Source: Pseudomonas marginalis
GTDB lineage: Bacteria > Pseudomonadota > Gammaproteobacteria > Pseudomonadales > Pseudomonadaceae
Length of the DNA: 64,000 bases
Assembly (NCBI RefSeq): GCF_900105325.1
Contig: NZ_FNSU01000003.1
Span: forward strand, 1,860,001-1,924,000
Direction: 5' to 3'
The translations under genes were made by a program, and so were the position numbers. The notes beneath the pieces were generated by a model. The model did no database searches, had not been told where the DNA came from, and saw only the letters and a list, made by a program, of their open reading frames with translations. Position 1 is the first letter of the stretch. Each line of letters begins with the position of its first letter. Shown here piece after piece: positions 39,194 through 47,748 of this stretch.

Positions 39194-39946
39194 TCAGAAC
39201 GCGATGCCTAGCTTGACCCCGTACTCATCCCGCTTGAGCCGAGTGTTATCGGCCACTTCGGAATCACCGTCGAGCTTGTATTCGGTGCGGGTGTAGTAAA
39301 GGCCCGCCATCACCGGCAGGTCGCCCTTCTGGTTCATCAGCAGGCTGACTTCCGCATACGGGTTAGTGCGGTCCTTGAGGTCTACGGTGTCGCTGCCCAC
39401 GCCGTCCACCTTGAGCTTGGTACGACCATCAATGGTGCGACGCGCACCGGCTTCGAAACGCAGCGTCATGTCATCGAACTGATGGTTGTAGCCCAGGGCT
39501 GCCTTGGCGAACGGCGACTTGTTGGTGAGTTCCATGTCGTAGTCGTTCGAGTCCAGCTCATAGCGGGTCCAGCTGTAACCGCCGCCAACGATCACGTCGA
39601 CGAAGTTGCGCGCATCCAGCGCGGCACGCCAGCCGAGATCCAGGTCGGCCTGGCCTTCCTTGAGTTTGTTATCACTCTTTTTACCGTACTTGGCTTCCAC
39701 ACCTGCCTGGTAGATAAAGCCCGACTCGGCGGTGAGCTTGTTGCCGAAGTTGTAGAAAAGACCGGCTTCGGGCATGTGGTCCTTATCACTTTCACTACCG
39801 CCTTCGAGCTTGAAGTCGTTGTAGCTGCCCAGAATCCCAAAGGTAGAAATCGGGTCAGTGGACGGTGCGGCGAACGCCACTGCTGGCGCGGCGACCAGCG
39901 CCAGCAGTGAGGAATGCTTGAGGAGGTTTGCGAATAGTTTGGACAT
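39194..39946 (-). CDS. Outer-membrane beta-barrel protein
   Basis: 250-residue exported protein: signal peptide ending at VAFA, then alternating aromatic/hydrophobic beta-strands (for example FGILGSYNDFKLEGG, AGLFYNFGNKLTAESGFIYQ) and a C-terminal Phe (KLGIAF), the BAM-recognition signal. It belongs to the small OmpW/OmpA-like eight-to-ten-strand class in general shape, but no specific family was recognised. A strong ribosome-binding site (AAGGAGAT) precedes the ATG. Confidence 0.78.
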   Translation of the reverse strand: MSKLFANLLKHSSLLALVAAPAVAFAAPSTDPISTFGILGSYNDFKLEGGSESDKDHMPEAGLFYNFGNKLTAESGFIYQAGVEAKYGKKSDNKLKEGQADLDLGWRAALDARNFVDVIVGGGYSWTRYELDSNDYDMELTNKSPFAKAALGYNHQFDDMTLRFEAGARRTIDGRTKLKVDGVGSDTVDLKDRTNPYAEVSLLMNQKGDLPVMAGLYYTRTEYKLDGDSEVADNTRLKRDEYGVKLGIAF

Positions 39947-40069
39947 CGTTTACATCTCCTTGTCTGGTGGGCAAATTATTCAGGAAACGCTTCGAACCCA
40001 GGCTGGCACCAAAGGTTCGAAAAAATTTGCCCCCACTTGGAGGTAAAACGGTTCAGCGATGGCTCTAGA

Positions 40070-40909
40070 TCAATACTCCTGGCGTGCAGCCATTACCAAG
40101 CCCTCAAGGGTTGAATCAAGCTGAGGGTGAACCGGCACGCGAATCCCAAAGGTAGTGCCCAGTACGTCCAGCAGCTCGTCGGCGCTCTGGATCACACGCT
40201 TGTCACTCGGCCGATCCAGGTAGTGAATCCCATAGTGGGCGTTGTTCAAGGTGTGGCGTTCGCCCGCTGCCAGGCGTGCGACTTTCAATTGGCCCAGGAA
40301 CGGCGAACCTGGATGGGTCGAGACGTACCAGTTACCGATTTCGTAGTCGATGTCTGCCTGCACTTGCAGGTCGAACACATACAAGCCACGCCACTCCCCC
40401 GCGACCTCGGCCCACAACGTGTAGCTGCCCTCCTGCTCATTGAGTGTCAGGCGATACGGCTCATGGGCCGTGGCCTGCACGGCCTGCGTGTCCAACTGCA
40501 ACGGACTGCTGGGCACCATGCCACCAAAGCCGACGTCGGTGATGTAGCGCACGCCGTCCAGGGTCACCAGGCTCAGGCGATGGGTGCGCGCCGTACGTGC
40601 GTCCGGCGGACCACCCATCACAACCCGCCCGGTAATGCCGCGCGCCTCGAACCCCAGTTCCTGCAACAGCGCCAGGAACATCTGGTTCAACTCATAGCAA
40701 TACCCACCCCGCCCATCGAACAGGACTTTCTGCTCGACGCTGGGCAAGTCGATCGGCACCGGCAGGCGCAGCAGGGTCGACAGGCTTTCGAAGGCGAAGG
40801 TGCACACATGACGCAGTTGCAAATCCCGCAGGGTCTGCAGGGTGGGCGGTGGTGGCGAGTCGTAACCCAAGCGTTGCAGGTACAGGCGGCTGTGGTTCAG
40901 GAGGGTCAT
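40070..40909 (-). CDS. nat: Arylamine N-acetyltransferase
   Basis: 279-residue cytosolic enzyme transferring acetyl from acetyl-CoA to arylamines and hydrazines. The catalytic triad is visible as Cys71 (RGGYCYELN), His110 (ARTHRLSLV) and Asp125 (YITDVGFGG), spaced as in bacterial NATs. Stands alone; physiological substrate unknown. Confidence 0.93.
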   Translation of the reverse strand: MTLLNHSRLYLQRLGYDSPPPPTLQTLRDLQLRHVCTFAFESLSTLLRLPVPIDLPSVEQKVLFDGRGGYCYELNQMFLALLQELGFEARGITGRVVMGGPPDARTARTHRLSLVTLDGVRYITDVGFGGMVPSSPLQLDTQAVQATAHEPYRLTLNEQEGSYTLWAEVAGEWRGLYVFDLQVQADIDYEIGNWYVSTHPGSPFLGQLKVARLAAGERHTLNNAHYGIHYLDRPSDKRVIQSADELLDVLGTTFGIRVPVHPQLDSTLEGLVMAARQEY

Positions 40910-41029
40910 GGCGCGATCCTTGGGCGCGGGAGGAATGCGTCACTATGCCGCGCAAGCATGCAGATTGTCATTTTGAGTGAACCTTTTTAGACCGTTCCCT
41001 ATCCATCTATAACAAGACAGGGAGGCAAC

Positions 41030-41266
41030 ATGAGTACCGCAAAAATCTACACCATCCACTACCAACTGCACGGTCAACCGAAGTCCTTTGTGGTGCGTGC
41101 CGAAGTGATGAACAACGCCGAGGCCTGGCACTGGGCAGCCGTTGACGCTGACATTGCGCATGTGAGCCGTATCGGCCGGGTCGGCCATGAGCAAGTGAAA
41201 AAAACCACGCGCCCGTGGGCCGAGAAGTACGGCATTACCGACGTCACCTGGATGCCGCCCAGATAA
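41030..41266 (+). CDS. Small conserved Pseudomonas protein (DUF6555-like)
   Basis: 78-residue soluble protein, MSTAKIYTIHYQLHGQPKSF start, with a central AEAWHWAAVDADIAHVSRIG stretch and no signal peptide or known catalytic motif. GGGAGG precedes the ATG at good spacing and a hairpin follows. Recognised only as a type of small protein common in pseudomonads; function unknown. Confidence 0.75.
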   Translation: MSTAKIYTIHYQLHGQPKSFVVRAEVMNNAEAWHWAAVDADIAHVSRIGRVGHEQVKKTTRPWAEKYGITDVTWMPPR

Positions 41267-41268
41267 AC

Positions 41269-41293
41269 AAAAAGCCCCGCTCATTGGCGGGGC
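41269..41293 (-). terminator. Rho-independent terminator, convergent pair
   Basis: GCCCCGC/GCGGGGC stem followed on the minus strand by TTTTT; ends the small-protein transcript that starts near 41.7 kb. Confidence 0.7.
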
Positions 41294-41298
41294 CCAGC

Positions 41299-41502
41299 TC
41301 ATTTCTTCAAGTCGCCCAACGGATCGTAGGGCGGCTTTTTTTTCCCGTCGTCCTTGGCCTTTTTATCCAGAGGGGCGATGGCCGGACCGATGGGATCAAC
41401 CTGCGGATCAGCCACATCGGGCGAGTCCGGATCAAATCCCAGCTCATCCTTGCCGCTGGCGTGTTCATTGGAGGGCGGTCCATCCGAGCGCTTATTCATC
41501 AT
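41299..41502 (-). CDS. Small acidic, proline-rich hypothetical protein
   Basis: 67 residues, almost entirely polar, Asp/Pro/Lys-rich (FDPDSPDVADPQVDPIGPA then KKAKDDGKKKPPYDPLGDLKK), with no hydrophobic core, so probably disordered. Ribosome-binding site GGAGAC before the ATG. It lies 9 bp downstream of another small disordered-protein gene and ends at a terminator, which supports its being real. Function not known. Confidence 0.6.
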   Translation of the reverse strand: MMNKRSDGPPSNEHASGKDELGFDPDSPDVADPQVDPIGPAIAPLDKKAKDDGKKKPPYDPLGDLKK

Positions 41503-41511
41503 GGTCTCCTG

Positions 41512-41691
41512 TTATAGCGGGCGAGCTTTGTCGTGGAGGTTTTCCAGGTCGTCTTCGACGCGCTCCACATCATCCTGGGCGTCACGCTCTTTCGGGTCAT
41601 TGGGGCGCAAGGCATCGTTGTCGCGCTCCTCTTCACCGGGCGTGCGGTCAGGGTCGGGGGTTCCGGGCGGTGGCTGCTTGTATTCGGGCAT
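41512..41691 (-). CDS. Small charged hypothetical protein
   Basis: 59 residues beginning MPEYKQPPPGTPDPDRTPGE, then a strongly acidic/basic helical-looking tail (DDVERVEDDLENLHDK). It resembles many tiny pseudomonad proteins of unknown role. ATG 41691 is chosen because AGGTCAACC precedes it and the five extra residues of the longer frame have no support. Likely cotranscribed with the 67-residue gene. Confidence 0.55.
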   Translation of the reverse strand: MPEYKQPPPGTPDPDRTPGEEERDNDALRPNDPKERDAQDDVERVEDDLENLHDKARPL

Positions 41692-41826
41692 GGTGGTTGA
41701 CCTCAAAGGGACTACACCGGTTTAGAGAAACTGCCCCAGATCATGGTTCAACTTGATTGCCCCACCACTGACCGCTGACCATGAGAAGATGCCTTCCCCC
41801 CTACCCGCCCTGGAGACCTGGACCGG

Positions 41827-42348
41827 ATGTTCGAGCTCAAACCCTGCGACCCCGTCACCTACCGCCAACAGACGCGCCGCAGCACGCTGATCGTGGCCGT
41901 GCTGTTCGTGGCCCTGGCCATGCTGCTGTCGAGCCTGGCGGTGATGCTGTTCGGCGAACCCGGCGGTGACAACTTCCGCTTTAATGTCGGTGGCGTATTC
42001 GCCGGGGTGTTGATAACGGTCGCCCTGCTGCGCGGCCCGTTCCGCACCCAACCGTGGCTGGCACCGGCCGTGTATGGCTGGCAGCTCAAGCGCACCCTGA
42101 TGCGCGTGACCAACGTGATGCACACCGTCACCGAGCGTGTGCAGGCGAATGATCCGACGGCCATGAAGATACTGCGTTTCTATCACCTGGGGCTGACGCA
42201 GATGCACGCCCTGGACGCCAACTCCAGTGCCCAGGCGCAGTTGGTCGGTGAAATGGACGCGCATAAGAACACGATGCTGGCACTGGGGATCGACACCGAA
42301 CAAACCCGCTTTGATCCCGCCTGGCTGGAAGGATTGAAACGCACGTAA
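41827..42348 (+). CDS. DUF3087-family membrane protein
   Basis: 173 residues. A short N-terminal cytoplasmic part is followed by two transmembrane helices (about 20-42 and 52-68) and a ~100-residue soluble helical domain (KRTLMRVTNVMHTVTERVQ...). The pattern matches the DUF3087 family of Pseudomonas and relatives, whose function is unknown. Confidence 0.72.
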   Translation: MFELKPCDPVTYRQQTRRSTLIVAVLFVALAMLLSSLAVMLFGEPGGDNFRFNVGGVFAGVLITVALLRGPFRTQPWLAPAVYGWQLKRTLMRVTNVMHTVTERVQANDPTAMKILRFYHLGLTQMHALDANSSAQAQLVGEMDAHKNTMLALGIDTEQTRFDPAWLEGLKRT

Positions 42349-42349
42349 G

Positions 42350-43483
42350 TCAGTCTGCTGCCACACGGGTGCGCCAGCAGAACAACGCACTCACCGCAAT
42401 CGCCGCACCCGCCACGCCAAACACCAGGGGTGCCGAGGCCACCGGCAACAGCAGGCCTGCCAGCAGTGGCCCGAGGCCCGCACCGATGTCACGCCATACC
42501 GCATTCGACGCCAGGGCCGACACCCGCAGCGAACCGGGGTTGCGCTCGGCGACCAGGGTGGTCACCAGGGGCAGTTGCAACGCGCGCAGCACCAACACCG
42601 CCGCCGCGCCGACAATCACCCAATAGCTGCCGAACGCCGTCAAGGCCAAGGCACTCAGGAACGAAAACAGCAACAACATCGAGGTCGCGCCAAAGCGCTG
42701 GGCGGCGTGACCTCCCAGGGGGCTCAGGAGCATTTCCGAGACATAACGCAGGGCCATCAAGCCGCCGGCGATCAGCACCGCATTACCGCCGAGCAGCTTC
42801 TGCGCCTGGATCGACAGGCCGAAAATAAACAGTCCGTCCAGCGCCACGCCTTCGATAAACGACCACAGCGCCACGCTGTCGGGCCACTTGAAACGGCGCC
42901 CCGGGGTGCTGTGCAAATCATGCCCGGCGCTGGGCAGGCCGCGCGCCATCCACAGCCCCACCAGGCAACAGCCGGCGAGGATCACAAAGATCGGACGCGG
43001 CCCGGCCCACAGCGTCAGCCAGCCACCGAACGGCAACGCCAGCATCGGCCCCCAGGCGATCAAGGCCCGCGAACGCCCGGCCCGGCGCGCGGCGCCCTCC
43101 GGTTCGGAGGTTGCCAATACCTGAGTCGACAGGTTCAACGCGGCAAAACACAGGCCCCACACCAGCCGCAGCCCCAACAACGCGGCAAAGCCCGACAGCA
43201 CCGAATTACCCAAGGCGCAAAGCGTTGCAGCCCCGGCGGCAATCATGCAGGTCAGGCGATCACCGTTGCGCGCGTAGAAATTCAACACATGCCGATAGCC
43301 GAAAATCCGCACCAGGCGGTTGGCCGCCAGCAACACCCCGGCCTGGGCGAGCGTGATGCCGAAGGCCTGGGACTCCATGGGCAGCAGCAGATAGAGCAAC
43401 ACGTCACTGGGCAGGCATAAGGCCAGGGTCAACGCAGCGCGGCGGGAATGGGTATCGGCAGTGCGGAGGGCCAGGCTGGACAT
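42350..43483 (-). CDS. MFS transporter
   Basis: 377-residue inner-membrane protein with about twelve hydrophobic segments and MFS features (PLGGHAAQRFG in the second half; RRAGRSRALIAWGPMLALPFGG at the middle). Probably a sugar- or drug-type efflux carrier; the substrate is not readable. Its stop is 1 bp from the convergent DUF3087 gene; a second MFS gene starts upstream in the same direction. Confidence 0.82.
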   Translation of the reverse strand: MSSLALRTADTHSRRAALTLALCLPSDVLLYLLLPMESQAFGITLAQAGVLLAANRLVRIFGYRHVLNFYARNGDRLTCMIAAGAATLCALGNSVLSGFAALLGLRLVWGLCFAALNLSTQVLATSEPEGAARRAGRSRALIAWGPMLALPFGGWLTLWAGPRPIFVILAGCCLVGLWMARGLPSAGHDLHSTPGRRFKWPDSVALWSFIEGVALDGLFIFGLSIQAQKLLGGNAVLIAGGLMALRYVSEMLLSPLGGHAAQRFGATSMLLLFSFLSALALTAFGSYWVIVGAAAVLVLRALQLPLVTTLVAERNPGSLRVSALASNAVWRDIGAGLGPLLAGLLLPVASAPLVFGVAGAAIAVSALFCWRTRVAAD

Positions 43484-43540
43484 AAATCTGAAACATCCCG
43501 AAATATTCAGGTCGCCACGGTAGCCCTCCCACCGCAGGTT

Positions 43541-44908
43541 TTACAACGGCTTTTTCCCGTAGGGCAGCAAACGCAGGCCACTGGCCACGGCGCCCACCAG
43601 CGCAAACACGCAACCCAGCCACAGCGCATACAGCGGGCCATTGCCCAGGGACAGGTGGAAACACAGCGCCACCAACGACGCCCCCAGCGTCTGCCCCAGC
43701 AACCGCGAAATCGCCACGATGCCGCTGGCCCCACCGCTGCGCGCCAACGGCGCACTGGTCATCAAGGCCTTGAGGTTGGGCGACTGGAAGAAGCCGAAAC
43801 CGGCACCGCACAACGCCATGCGCCAGCCGATATCGAAGGCCGACGCGCCGTGGCCCAAGGTCGCCAACGCGGCCATGCCCACACTCAACATCAACAGCCC
43901 GATACCGCACAGCAGGCCCAGGGACACACGGTCAGCCAGGCGCCCGGCGACCAACGCCATCACCGCCACGACCGCCGGCCACGGTGTCATCAGGAACCCG
44001 GTTTCCACCTGGCTATGCCCCAACACCGCCTGCAACAGAAAGGGCAGCGACACAAAGGCCAGGCCCTGGGCGCTGAAGGCGCAGATCGCCGTCAAGGAAG
44101 ACAAGGCAAACACTGGCCGCTTGAACAGATCCAACGCCAGCATCGGCGCCGGGTGACCGGCCTGTCGGCGCAGCAGCAACGCGCCACACAGCAGCGCCAC
44201 CGCAATCAAGCCCAGGGTCAACGCCCCCTGCGCACCATGCACCGCCGTGCCCAGCCCCAGCACCAGCAAGGCGAACAATCCGGCACACAGTGCAGCCGCG
44301 AGGCGGTCGAAGGCATGCCCGGCCATCGGCAGGGTCGGCAATGAACGCAGGCCCAATCCCAGGGCCAACAGCCCCAACGGCACATTGATCAGGTACAGCC
44401 AGTGCCAGGTCGCCACCGACAGAATCGCCGACGCCGCCGTGGGCCCCAGGGTAAAGGCCAGTCCCACCACCAGCGAGTTATAGCCCAGGCCACGCCCGAG
44501 CATTTTTGACGGGTAGATATGTCGCAGCAACGCCGTATTGACGCTCATGATCGCCGCCGCCCCCAGCCCCTGCACCACACGGGCGGCGGTCAGGCTGACC
44601 AGCGAGCCGGCCAGCCCGCAAAACAGCGACGAGACGATAAACAGCAGCAACCCGCCGAGATACACGCGGCGGTGCCCGAGCACATCGCTGAGGGACGCAA
44701 ACGGCAGGACCGTGGCGATAATCGCCAACTGGTAGGCATTGACCACCCAGATCACCGAGGCGGAATCGGTGCCAATCCCTTCGGCCAGGGTCGGCAAAGC
44801 CGTGTTGACGATGGCCGTGTCCAGGGTCGCCATGCCGATCCCCAGGGAGATCGCGATCACGGCCGGCAGGCGTTTATTGAGGGGCAGCCCATCGGCAATA
44901 GAAGACAT
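43541..44908 (-). CDS. MFS transporter, DHA2 (drug:H+ antiporter) family
   Basis: 455-residue carrier with about fourteen hydrophobic segments, as expected for DHA2 proteins of the EmrB/QacA type. Diagnostic pieces: motif D1-like LDTAIVNTALPTLAEG (helix 1), motif A LSDVLGHRRVYLGG, and motif C GLGYNSLVVGLAFTLGPTAASAIL. ATG 44908 follows the conserved MSSIADG form. No membrane-fusion partner is adjacent, so it may work alone. Confidence 0.87.
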   Translation of the reverse strand: MSSIADGLPLNKRLPAVIAISLGIGMATLDTAIVNTALPTLAEGIGTDSASVIWVVNAYQLAIIATVLPFASLSDVLGHRRVYLGGLLLFIVSSLFCGLAGSLVSLTAARVVQGLGAAAIMSVNTALLRHIYPSKMLGRGLGYNSLVVGLAFTLGPTAASAILSVATWHWLYLINVPLGLLALGLGLRSLPTLPMAGHAFDRLAAALCAGLFALLVLGLGTAVHGAQGALTLGLIAVALLCGALLLRRQAGHPAPMLALDLFKRPVFALSSLTAICAFSAQGLAFVSLPFLLQAVLGHSQVETGFLMTPWPAVVAVMALVAGRLADRVSLGLLCGIGLLMLSVGMAALATLGHGASAFDIGWRMALCGAGFGFFQSPNLKALMTSAPLARSGGASGIVAISRLLGQTLGASLVALCFHLSLGNGPLYALWLGCVFALVGAVASGLRLLPYGKKPL

Positions 44909-45026
44909 GAACAATCCGCACAGTGGCAAAGGTGTCTAGATTAAGGGCAGCCGGGGATTTTTTCAGTGGGGGATTGCGTGGCTGTCCGAATTTTCATGTT
45001 CAGCCACGCGCCACAGGTAAAGGCGA

Positions 45027-45890
45027 TCAGCCTGCCAGTGCACTCAGGTCCAGGCGCCCACCGAGGGTCGGCGGACACCAGTAGTAACCACCGGTCAACG
45101 GCGTGCTGATGCGATACAGGCCATCGACAATCCCGTCCTCCAACCCGCTCATGCGGCGCAGTTGGGCTTCGAACGCATCGAAGGAATGGCCGAATGCGAG
45201 GAACATCAACCCGGCCTGGCCATTTTCGGCCCAGGGCATGGAGCGGCGCACCACGAAGGCTTCCGGGGTGAAGCTTTCCTGGGCGGTACGTTTGGTGTGG
45301 GCGGATTCGGGAGCGTCTTCCAGCTCTTCGTTGTCGCCATGGCGGCGGCCGATGATGTGGTCGCGCTCCTGGGCGGGCAACGCGGCGAAGCCATCGAGGT
45401 CGTGCTGCCATTGCTGGATCGCGGCGAAGCTGGCACCGCTGTCGGTCAGGGCGGCTTCAACGGCAGCGTCGTCGTGGGGGTTTTCGGTGCCGTCTTCGTA
45501 GTCGGTGAGGTCGAAGCCGGTCTTGTAGCGGAAGCCTTCGATCGACTGCACCAGGCGAAACGCCGGGGCCAGGGCCTTCTCGAAAGCGCGACTGCGCAGC
45601 AGCAACTCACCGCGATCGACGCCATGCAGCCACACCCACAGTGCCTGCTGGGTGGACGGGTTGTGCGCACCCGGTGCGCTCACGGCAGGAAAGCTGCGCA
45701 AACCATCAATCGTTGCACCCAGCGCGTTGACCAGCGGCTCGCCAAATCCGACCACTGCCGCCGAATCGGCCAACTGCACCAGCGCGTCCAGCGCAGCGGG
45801 CACGGCTGCCAGGGTGTCCACGGCAAAAAACAGATGGCGTGCCTGCAAAGGCACCGGTGCGGCAAGAATGCCCGGCTGGTACTGACTCAT
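45027..45890 (-). CDS. DyP-type peroxidase (YfeX-like)
   Basis: 287-residue haem peroxidase of the dye-decolorising family, class B/YfeX type. The GXXDG-type distal motif with catalytic Asp133 (TDYEDGTENP), the proximal haem-ligand His198 (ESAHTKR) and the FLAFGHSFDAFEAQLRRM block are all visible. There is no Tat signal, so it is cytosolic and not encapsulin-targeted by a visible tail. Start fixed by MSQYQPGILA. Confidence 0.92.
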   Translation of the reverse strand: MSQYQPGILAAPVPLQARHLFFAVDTLAAVPAALDALVQLADSAAVVGFGEPLVNALGATIDGLRSFPAVSAPGAHNPSTQQALWVWLHGVDRGELLLRSRAFEKALAPAFRLVQSIEGFRYKTGFDLTDYEDGTENPHDDAAVEAALTDSGASFAAIQQWQHDLDGFAALPAQERDHIIGRRHGDNEELEDAPESAHTKRTAQESFTPEAFVVRRSMPWAENGQAGLMFLAFGHSFDAFEAQLRRMSGLEDGIVDGLYRISTPLTGGYYWCPPTLGGRLDLSALAG

Positions 45891-46041
45891 GTGAACTCCT
45901 TCAAGAAAGGCGCGCAGTCTACTATCTCGAAGAGCAGGCGACACGCCCCGGTGTGTAGTGCAACGCGCACAAGCCTTGCCATAGAGCCCTGTGTTGGGTG
46001 ACTCTCTCGTCATGTTTTGCAACTATTTCAGGGGTAGTGCC

Positions 46042-47658
46042 ATGACCACCAGCAACCTGCTCGCCCAGCTGTTTCCCACCAGCGTCGCCGATATTCCCGA
46101 GCAATACCGCCTGGCGGCGCCCATCGAACAGCGTGACTACCTGGTGGATGGCCAGTTGCAGGTGTGGAACGGCCCCTTGGCCCAGGTGCAGAGCCCGGTG
46201 CAATTGGGCGACCGCCGCGTGGTGATCGGCAGCACGCCGTTGCTGGACGCCGACACCGCCCTCACCGCCCTCGATGCCGCCGTGCGCGCTTATGATCGTG
46301 GCCAGGGTGAATGGCCGACGATGCGCGTGGTGGAGCGTATCCAGCACGTCGAGGCGTTTTTGCGACGTATGCGCGAACAGCGCGACGCAGTGGTCACCCT
46401 GCTGATGTGGGAGATCGGTAAGAACCTCAAGGACTCGCAGAAAGAATTCGACCGCACCTGCGACTACATCACCGACACCATCAATGCCCTCAAGGAACTC
46501 GACCGCCGCAGCAGCCGCTTCGAGCTGGAACAGGACACCCTCGGGCAAATCCGCCGCGTGCCCCTGGGCGTGGCGCTGTGCATGGGCCCCTACAACTACC
46601 CGCTCAACGAGACGTTTACCACGCTGATCCCGGCGCTGATCATGGGCAATACCGTGGTGTTCAAGCCGGCCAAACTCGGTGTGCTGCTGATCCGTCCGTT
46701 GCTGGAAGCCTTCCGCGACAGCTTCCCGGCCGGGGTGATCAACGTGATCTACGGCAGCGGCCGCGAAACCGTCAGTGCGTTGATGGCCAGCGGCAAGATC
46801 GACATCTTTGCCTTTATCGGCACCAACAAGGCCGCCAGCGACTTGAAAAAGCTGCACCCCAAGCCGCACCGCCTGCGTGCGGCCCTGGGCCTGGATGCGA
46901 AAAACCCCGGCATCGTGCTGCCCGAGGTGGACCTGGACAACGCCGTCAGCGAGGCTGTCACCGGTTCGTTGTCCTTCAACGGCCAGCGCTGCACCGCGTT
47001 GAAAATCCTGTTTGTGCATGAGGACGTGGTCGATAGCTTTATCGAGAAATTCAACCGCAAGCTGGAGACCCTCAAACCCGGCATGCCCTGGGAAGACGGG
47101 GTTTCACTGACACCGCTGCCGGAAGTCGGCAAGGTGGATTACCTCAACGACCTGGTGGCCGATGCCCAACAACACGGCGCCCACGTGGTGAATGCCAATG
47201 GCGGTACCCATCTTGGTTCGTTCTTCTATCCGGCGGTGCTGTACCCGGTGACCCCGCAGATGCGCGTGTACCACGAGGAACAATTCGGCCCGGTGGTGCC
47301 CATCGTGCCCTACCGCGATCTGGAGACGGTGATCGAGTACGTACTCGACTCGGACTTCGGCCAGCAATTGAGTATTTTCGGCACCAACGCCGTGGAAGTC
47401 GGACGCCTGGTGGACACCTTCGCCAACCAGGTCGGCCGCATCAATATCAACGCCCAATGCCAGCGCGGCCCGGACACTTTCCCGTTCAACGGGCGCAAGA
47501 ACTCGGCCGAAGGCACGCTGTCGGTACATGATGCGCTGCGCGTGTTTTCGATCCGCACCCTGGTGGCGACCAAGTTCCAGGACAGCAACAAGGCGCTGGT
47601 CAGCGATATCCTGCGTAACCGTGACTCAAGCTTCCTGACCACCGACTATATCTTCTAA
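46042..47658 (+). CDS. gapN: GapN-like NADP-dependent glyceraldehyde-3-phosphate (aldehyde) dehydrogenase
   Basis: 538-residue ALDH-superfamily protein. It has oxyanion Asn185 (GPYNYPLNE), cofactor Lys208 (VVFKPAK) and nucleophile Cys317 (FNGQRCTAL). The place where ALDHs have the general-base Glu (L-E-L-G-G-K-N) reads L-G-L-D-A-K-N, so Glu is Gly283. The sequence follows the non-phosphorylating GAPDH group, which oxidises G3P directly to 3-phosphoglycerate with NADP. It stands alone between a divergent DyP peroxidase and an FUSC protein. The exact substrate is an inference from family resemblance. Confidence 0.8.
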   Translation: MTTSNLLAQLFPTSVADIPEQYRLAAPIEQRDYLVDGQLQVWNGPLAQVQSPVQLGDRRVVIGSTPLLDADTALTALDAAVRAYDRGQGEWPTMRVVERIQHVEAFLRRMREQRDAVVTLLMWEIGKNLKDSQKEFDRTCDYITDTINALKELDRRSSRFELEQDTLGQIRRVPLGVALCMGPYNYPLNETFTTLIPALIMGNTVVFKPAKLGVLLIRPLLEAFRDSFPAGVINVIYGSGRETVSALMASGKIDIFAFIGTNKAASDLKKLHPKPHRLRAALGLDAKNPGIVLPEVDLDNAVSEAVTGSLSFNGQRCTALKILFVHEDVVDSFIEKFNRKLETLKPGMPWEDGVSLTPLPEVGKVDYLNDLVADAQQHGAHVVNANGGTHLGSFFYPAVLYPVTPQMRVYHEEQFGPVVPIVPYRDLETVIEYVLDSDFGQQLSIFGTNAVEVGRLVDTFANQVGRININAQCQRGPDTFPFNGRKNSAEGTLSVHDALRVFSIRTLVATKFQDSNKALVSDILRNRDSSFLTTDYIF

Positions 47659-47674
47659 GCACAATGCCGATCGC

Positions 47675-47705
47675 AATGTGGGAGGGGACCGCCCCCTCCC
47701 ACATT
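47675..47705. repeat. REP-type palindrome
   Basis: AATGTGGGAGGGG-ACCG-CCCCTCCCACATT hairpin, 17 bp after the gapN-like gene. On the plus strand it may also protect the transcript 3' end. Confidence 0.75.
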
Positions 47706-47748
47706 TGGATTGTGTACATATCCAAAACCGAGGCCACTTTAATTACCG

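Noticed and set aside
41269..41293. Hairpin considered as a REP element
   Set aside because: It has a terminator shape with a T tract on the minus strand and does not match the REP arms seen elsewhere.
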